Below are positions 4,561 through 7,621 of a stretch of DNA of 7,621 nucleotides, piece by piece; within the stretch, counting starts at the first letter, position 1; every line of letters begins with the position of its first letter. Both the position numbers and the translations under genes were made by a program. Source of the DNA: Sedimentisphaerales bacterium (GTDB lineage Bacteria; Planctomycetota; Phycisphaerae; Sedimentisphaerales; Anaerobacaceae); NCBI GenBank assembly GCA_016933985.1, contig JAFGTU010000484.1, positions 1-7,621 on the forward strand, in the 5' to 3' direction. Under the pieces are notes generated by a model. The model ran no database searches, was not told where the DNA came from, and was given only the letters and a program-made list of their open reading frames with translations.

Positions 4561-7203
4561 ATGCCAAGCGTTCGCAACTTCACTGTATTGCCCGCTCTGC
4601 CGGATGCTCTAAAAGACTTAGAGTTCATTTCGCAGAATGTCTTCTGGTCGTGGGACGCCGAGAGTATCGACTTGTTCAAGCGTATTGACAGCAACTTGTG
4701 GTCGGCCTGCGGGCACAATCCTGTCAAGCTCATCGGGAGCGTTTCACAGCTCAAGCTGGAGGCGTTGTCGGAGAACGAAGGATTCCTCGGCGAGCTTCGT
4801 CGCGTAACGCAGAAGTTGAAGGCTTATCTGGAGGGGCCGACCTGGTTCGAGAAGGTCTGCTCGGCCGGCGAGAAGCCTGTGATTGCGTACTTCAGCGCCG
4901 AGTTCGGCATTCACGAATGTCTGCCCATTTATGCCGGTGGCCTGGGGATACTCGCCGGGGACCACGTGAGAAGCGCATCGGACCTCGGCGTGCCGCTGGT
5001 CGGAGTCGGCCTGCTATACCAGAAGGGGTATTTTCGGCAGTACCTCAACGTGGACGGATGGCAGCAGGAGGTATATACGGAGAACGATTTCTTCAACATG
5101 CCGATAGAGCTGGTCCGCAAGGATAGCGGCAGGCCGTTGACAATCAGCGTCGAGTATCCGGGCAGATGTGTGCTGGCGCAGATATGGCGCGTCTGCGTGG
5201 GGAGGGTGAACGTCTATCTGCTGGACACAAATATTGAGGCCAATTCGCTCGCCGACAAAATGATTACGAGCAGTCTGTACGGGGGCGACCGGGAGCTGCG
5301 GATAAGGCAGGAAATAATGCTCGGCATCGGCGGGTTGAAGGCGCTATCCGCTATGGATATATCTCCCACCGTCTGCCACATGAACGAGGGGCACGCAGCG
5401 TTCATGGCTTTGGAGCGCATCCGTGAGCTGCGCAACAGCAAGAACATGACTTTCGACGAAGCGGTGGAGGCGACCCGCGCGGGAAACGTTTTCACGGTGC
5501 ACACGCCCGTTAAAGCAGGCATCGACGAATTCAAGGTCGATTTAATGGATAGATATTTCGGGAGCTATTTTCCGAAACTGGGGATAAATCGAAATCGCTT
5601 TCTTGGGCTGGGAAGGATGCTTGCCGACGACGAGAACGAGGCGTTCAAAATGCCAATTCTGGCATTGAAGCTGAGCAGCTACGCCAATGGCGTCAGCAAG
5701 CTGCACGGCGAGGTATCGCGGGGGATGTGGGGCAGTCTCTGGCCGGGCGTTCCCATTGAGGAGGTGCCAATTAAGTCGATTACGAACGGCATCCACATCA
5801 AGAACTGGGTGGCGGACGAAATAGATACGCTCTATGGCAGGTATCTGGGTCCGACGTGGGCGGACGATGCTATGGACAAATCGATTTGGGAGAATGTCGA
5901 GCAGATTCCTGATGAGGAGTTCTGGCATATACATCAGCGATGCAAGGAAAGGCTGATTGTCTTTGCGCGGAACCGCCTCAAGAGCCAGATGCAGAGAAGA
6001 GGAACGTACCATACGGAGCTGAATCACGCAGAAGAATCGCTGGACCCAGAGGCCTTGACGATCGGTTTTGCCAGGCGGTTCGCGACGTACAAAAGAGGGA
6101 GTCTGCTTCTTAAAGATCCGCAGCGTCTGATGAAGCTGTTGACCGATTCGCGGAGGCCGGTCCAGTTGATCTTTGCGGGGAAGGCTCATCCAAGGGACGC
6201 CGAGGGCAAGGACATTATTCGGCATATAGTGCACTTTGCGGGGCAGAACGAAGTGAGGCGGCGGATCGTATTCCTGGAGAACTACGATATAGATATGGCG
6301 CGTGTGATGGTCCGCGGCGTTGATGTTTGGCTAAGCAATCCGAGAAGGCCGATGGAGGCGAGCGGGACAAGCGGGATGAAGGCGGCCGTCAACGGGGTTC
6401 TGAATATGAGCACCCTTGACGGGTGGTGGTGCGAGGGGTACACGCCGGACGGAGGCTGGGTCATCGGAGGCGGCGAGGGCTATGATAATCCCGATTATCA
6501 GGACCTTGTTGAGTCACAAGCCCTATACAATATGCTGGAGAACGAGGTCATTCCGCTGTTCTATACCCGTTCGGTGGATAACCTGCCTCGGGCCTGGATA
6601 CGCAGGGTGAAGAACTCGATAAAGTGGATAGCTCCGCGTTTCAACACGCACAGAATGCTGGCGGAATACACTCGGAAGTTTTACAATCCAGCGGCGGCAA
6701 AGTGGCGTCATCTCACTGCCGAGGCTATGGCGCCGGCCAAGGCATTTTCGCAGTGGAAGGCAAGTATTCGCGAGGGCTGGTCTGAGTGTGCGGTGAAGGA
6801 CGTGATCATGGAAGTCCGGGATGATGATGCAAGCGAGCATTTGAATCCGAGGCAGCCGCAGCTTAAAGTCGGTTCGCAGCTCTCTGTCCGGACCCTGGTG
6901 AGGCTTGGTAGAATCAGCCCCGATGACGTTTCAGTGGAGCTCTACTACGGTCCGGTGGATGGTTGGGGCAGTATCACCGAAGGCGCCGTCGTGAGGATGG
7001 AGTACGAGAAGGCTTCGGACGGGCAGGGTGAGCATTGGTTTAGAGGCTCGGTGTCATGCAGGAAAACCGGCCAGCACGGTGTGTCGGTAAGAGTACTTCC
7101 GAGGCACGCGGACCTGGTGAATCCCCATGAATTGGGCCTGATTCTTTGGGAAAAGACCACGGACGTCCAGGACCACAATCCGGTCGAAGTCCACAGTTCG
7201 TGA
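4561..7203 (+). CDS. glgP: Alpha-glucan (glycogen/maltodextrin) phosphorylase, GT35, with N-terminal DUF3417
   Basis: An 880-residue cytosolic, PLP-dependent phosphorylase that releases glucose-1-phosphate from glycogen or maltodextrin. Residues about 10-100 look like the DUF3417 N-terminal domain of the short phosphorylase group (TIGR02094 type), not the animal/E. coli type. GT35 landmarks: YFSAEFGIHECLPIYAGGLG (110-129), the HMNEGHAAF segment (273-281), VHTPVKAG (313-320) with H314, SITNGIH (406-412), the phosphate-site motif GFARRFATYKR (502-512; R506, K511), AGKAHP (539-544) and EASGTSGMKAAVNG (599-612), in which K607 is the expected PLP Schiff-base lysine. After about residue 770 comes a beta-rich C-terminal region, as I recall for this group. 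No key residue seems lost. The ATG at 4561 follows GGAG (4548-4551) at a 9-nt distance. It appears to be transcribed alone, between the 6S RNA terminator and the cimA promoter. Confidence 0.96.
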   Translation: MPSVRNFTVLPALPDALKDLEFISQNVFWSWDAESIDLFKRIDSNLWSACGHNPVKLIGSVSQLKLEALSENEGFLGELRRVTQKLKAYLEGPTWFEKVCSAGEKPVIAYFSAEFGIHECLPIYAGGLGILAGDHVRSASDLGVPLVGVGLLYQKGYFRQYLNVDGWQQEVYTENDFFNMPIELVRKDSGRPLTISVEYPGRCVLAQIWRVCVGRVNVYLLDTNIEANSLADKMITSSLYGGDRELRIRQEIMLGIGGLKALSAMDISPTVCHMNEGHAAFMALERIRELRNSKNMTFDEAVEATRAGNVFTVHTPVKAGIDEFKVDLMDRYFGSYFPKLGINRNRFLGLGRMLADDENEAFKMPILALKLSSYANGVSKLHGEVSRGMWGSLWPGVPIEEVPIKSITNGIHIKNWVADEIDTLYGRYLGPTWADDAMDKSIWENVEQIPDEEFWHIHQRCKERLIVFARNRLKSQMQRRGTYHTELNHAEESLDPEALTIGFARRFATYKRGSLLLKDPQRLMKLLTDSRRPVQLIFAGKAHPRDAEGKDIIRHIVHFAGQNEVRRRIVFLENYDIDMARVMVRGVDVWLSNPRRPMEASGTSGMKAAVNGVLNMSTLDGWWCEGYTPDGGWVIGGGEGYDNPDYQDLVESQALYNMLENEVIPLFYTRSVDNLPRAWIRRVKNSIKWIAPRFNTHRMLAEYTRKFYNPAAAKWRHLTAEAMAPAKAFSQWKASIREGWSECAVKDVIMEVRDDDASEHLNPRQPQLKVGSQLSVRTLVRLGRISPDDVSVELYYGPVDGWGSITEGAVVRMEYEKASDGQGEHWFRGSVSCRKTGQHGVSVRVLPRHADLVNPHELGLILWEKTTDVQDHNPVEVHSS

Positions 7204-7266
7204 GGCGGCCACCACAGCCTGCAAGCCGGGCTTAGCGGAGCGACTGCCGCGCATCTGAGCAATCCA

Positions 7267-7290
7267 ACACGAGCTCATTTTCGCTCGTGT
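7267..7290 (+). terminator. Hairpin after glgP, possible terminator without T tract
   Basis: ACACGAGC (7267-7274) and GCTCGTGT (7283-7290) form a perfect 8-bp stem around an 8-nt loop, 64 bp after the glgP stop. No T run follows on the plus strand (CGGGTAAAAG), so termination would need Rho or another mechanism. It might instead only protect the 3' end of the mRNA. Confidence 0.45.
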
Positions 7291-7308
7291 CGGGTAAAAG
7301 CTTTCCAC

Positions 7309-7337
7309 TTTACATGGCCGTCGGGGGCTGCTACAAT
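7309..7337 (+). promoter_or_regulatory. Promoter of the citramalate synthase-type gene
   Basis: TTTACA (7309-7314) and TACAAT (7332-7337) are 17 bp apart. The start would be near 7344, giving a leader of about 63 nt. This makes the gene a unit independent of glgP. Confidence 0.72.
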
Positions 7338-7406
7338 ACACGCCTGGGCTCGGCGCCGGTAGTCGCTACAAGGGCTCTGTGCGTTTAGTGATTGAGATAG
7401 AATGCT

Positions 7407-7621
7407 ATGGAAAAGGTGAAGTTTTACGATACGACTCTTCGAGACGGGATGCAGGCGGAGGGTGTTAGCTTCTCGCTGGAAGACAAACTGGCCATTGCCG
7501 GTCGGCTTGACGAGCTTGGCGTGCATTATATCGAGGGCGGGTACGCCGGCTCCAACCGGAAGGAAGACACGTTTTTCGCCGAGGCGGCCGGGCTTGGCCT
7601 GAAGAACTCGAAGATAGCGGC
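7407..7621 (+). CDS. cimA: Citramalate synthase-type enzyme (HMGL-like family), 5' part only
   Basis: Only the first 71 codons are in the window. MEKVKFYDTTLRDGMQAEGV carries the DTTLRDG signature of the isopropylmalate/homocitrate/citramalate synthase family (Arg and Asp there bind the 2-oxo acid and the metal). The following SFSLEDKLAIAGRLDELGV and YIEGGYAGSN match the citramalate synthase branch (TIGR00977 type), which condenses acetyl-CoA and pyruvate on the threonine-independent route to isoleucine; typical proteins are about 520-540 residues. I chose ATG 7407 because its frame carries the motif; an ATG at 7402 is out of frame with it. No strong ribosome site is seen (GAGATAG lies about 9 nt upstream). 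The branch usually has GAQ and GGWPGSN where this has GMQ and GGYAGSN. A 2-isopropylmalate synthase relative remains possible because the C-terminal regulatory domain is not visible. Confidence 0.87.
   Translation, partial: MEKVKFYDTTLRDGMQAEGVSFSLEDKLAIAGRLDELGVHYIEGGYAGSNRKEDTFFAEAAGLGLKNSKIA

Noticed and set aside
5542..6234. 230-codon open frame on the minus strand inside glgP
   Set aside because: It is antisense to the conserved GT35 core, has no recognisable domain, and is explained by codon bias of the gene on the other strand.

Overview
The window looks like chromosomal DNA from a planctomycete, probably of the Phycisphaerae/Sedimentisphaerales type. The evidence is a secreted protein with a PEP-CTERM tail, intergenic DNA full of short degenerate near-tandem motifs (CACGAA, CAGATTT, AATCCGAA) and a GC-rich palindromic element, long spacers between mostly single-gene units, and sigma70-type promoters. 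The placement is an inference from style and was not checked by a search.

Layout, left to right. (1) Minus strand, 1-1183: a two-gene operon of a macrodomain protein followed by a zinc-dependent alcohol dehydrogenase that runs off the left edge; the two overlap by ATGA. A full-consensus minus-strand promoter (TTGACA, 17 bp, TATAAT) lies about 400 bp upstream at 1583-1611, and a perfect 9-bp inverted repeat sits just before the macrodomain gene. (2) 1250-2143: no gene seen; mainly degenerate short repeats and palindromes. (3) Plus strand, 2144-2854: promoter, about 150-nt leader and a small secreted PEP-CTERM protein. (4) Minus strand, 3042-3848: promoter and gene for a class I SAM-dependent O-methyltransferase with an apparent signal peptide. 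(5) Plus strand, 3911-4177: a complete non-coding RNA unit (promoter, rod-shaped RNA of about 230 nt, strong intrinsic terminator) that I read as 6S RNA. (6) 4178-4560: leader region of glgP with a terminator-like hairpin, an inverted repeat and a small direct repeat. (7) Plus strand, 4561-7203: an alpha-glucan phosphorylase of the DUF3417-containing type. (8) Plus strand from 7309: promoter and first 71 codons of a citramalate synthase-type enzyme, cut by the right edge.

The genes do not form one pathway. Glycogen/maltodextrin phosphorolysis (GlgP), branched-chain amino acid precursor synthesis (CimA type), redox metabolism (ADH) and ADP-ribose metabolism (macrodomain) are separate transcription units. 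The most noteworthy element is the 6S RNA: its promoter, 5' consensus-like segment, long interrupted closing stem, central bubble, apical stem and terminator can all be read directly. Other items for a second look are the macrodomain-ADH coupling, the export signal on a methyltransferase, and the dispersed intergenic repeats. I saw no mobile-element gene, CRISPR array, tRNA or rRNA.
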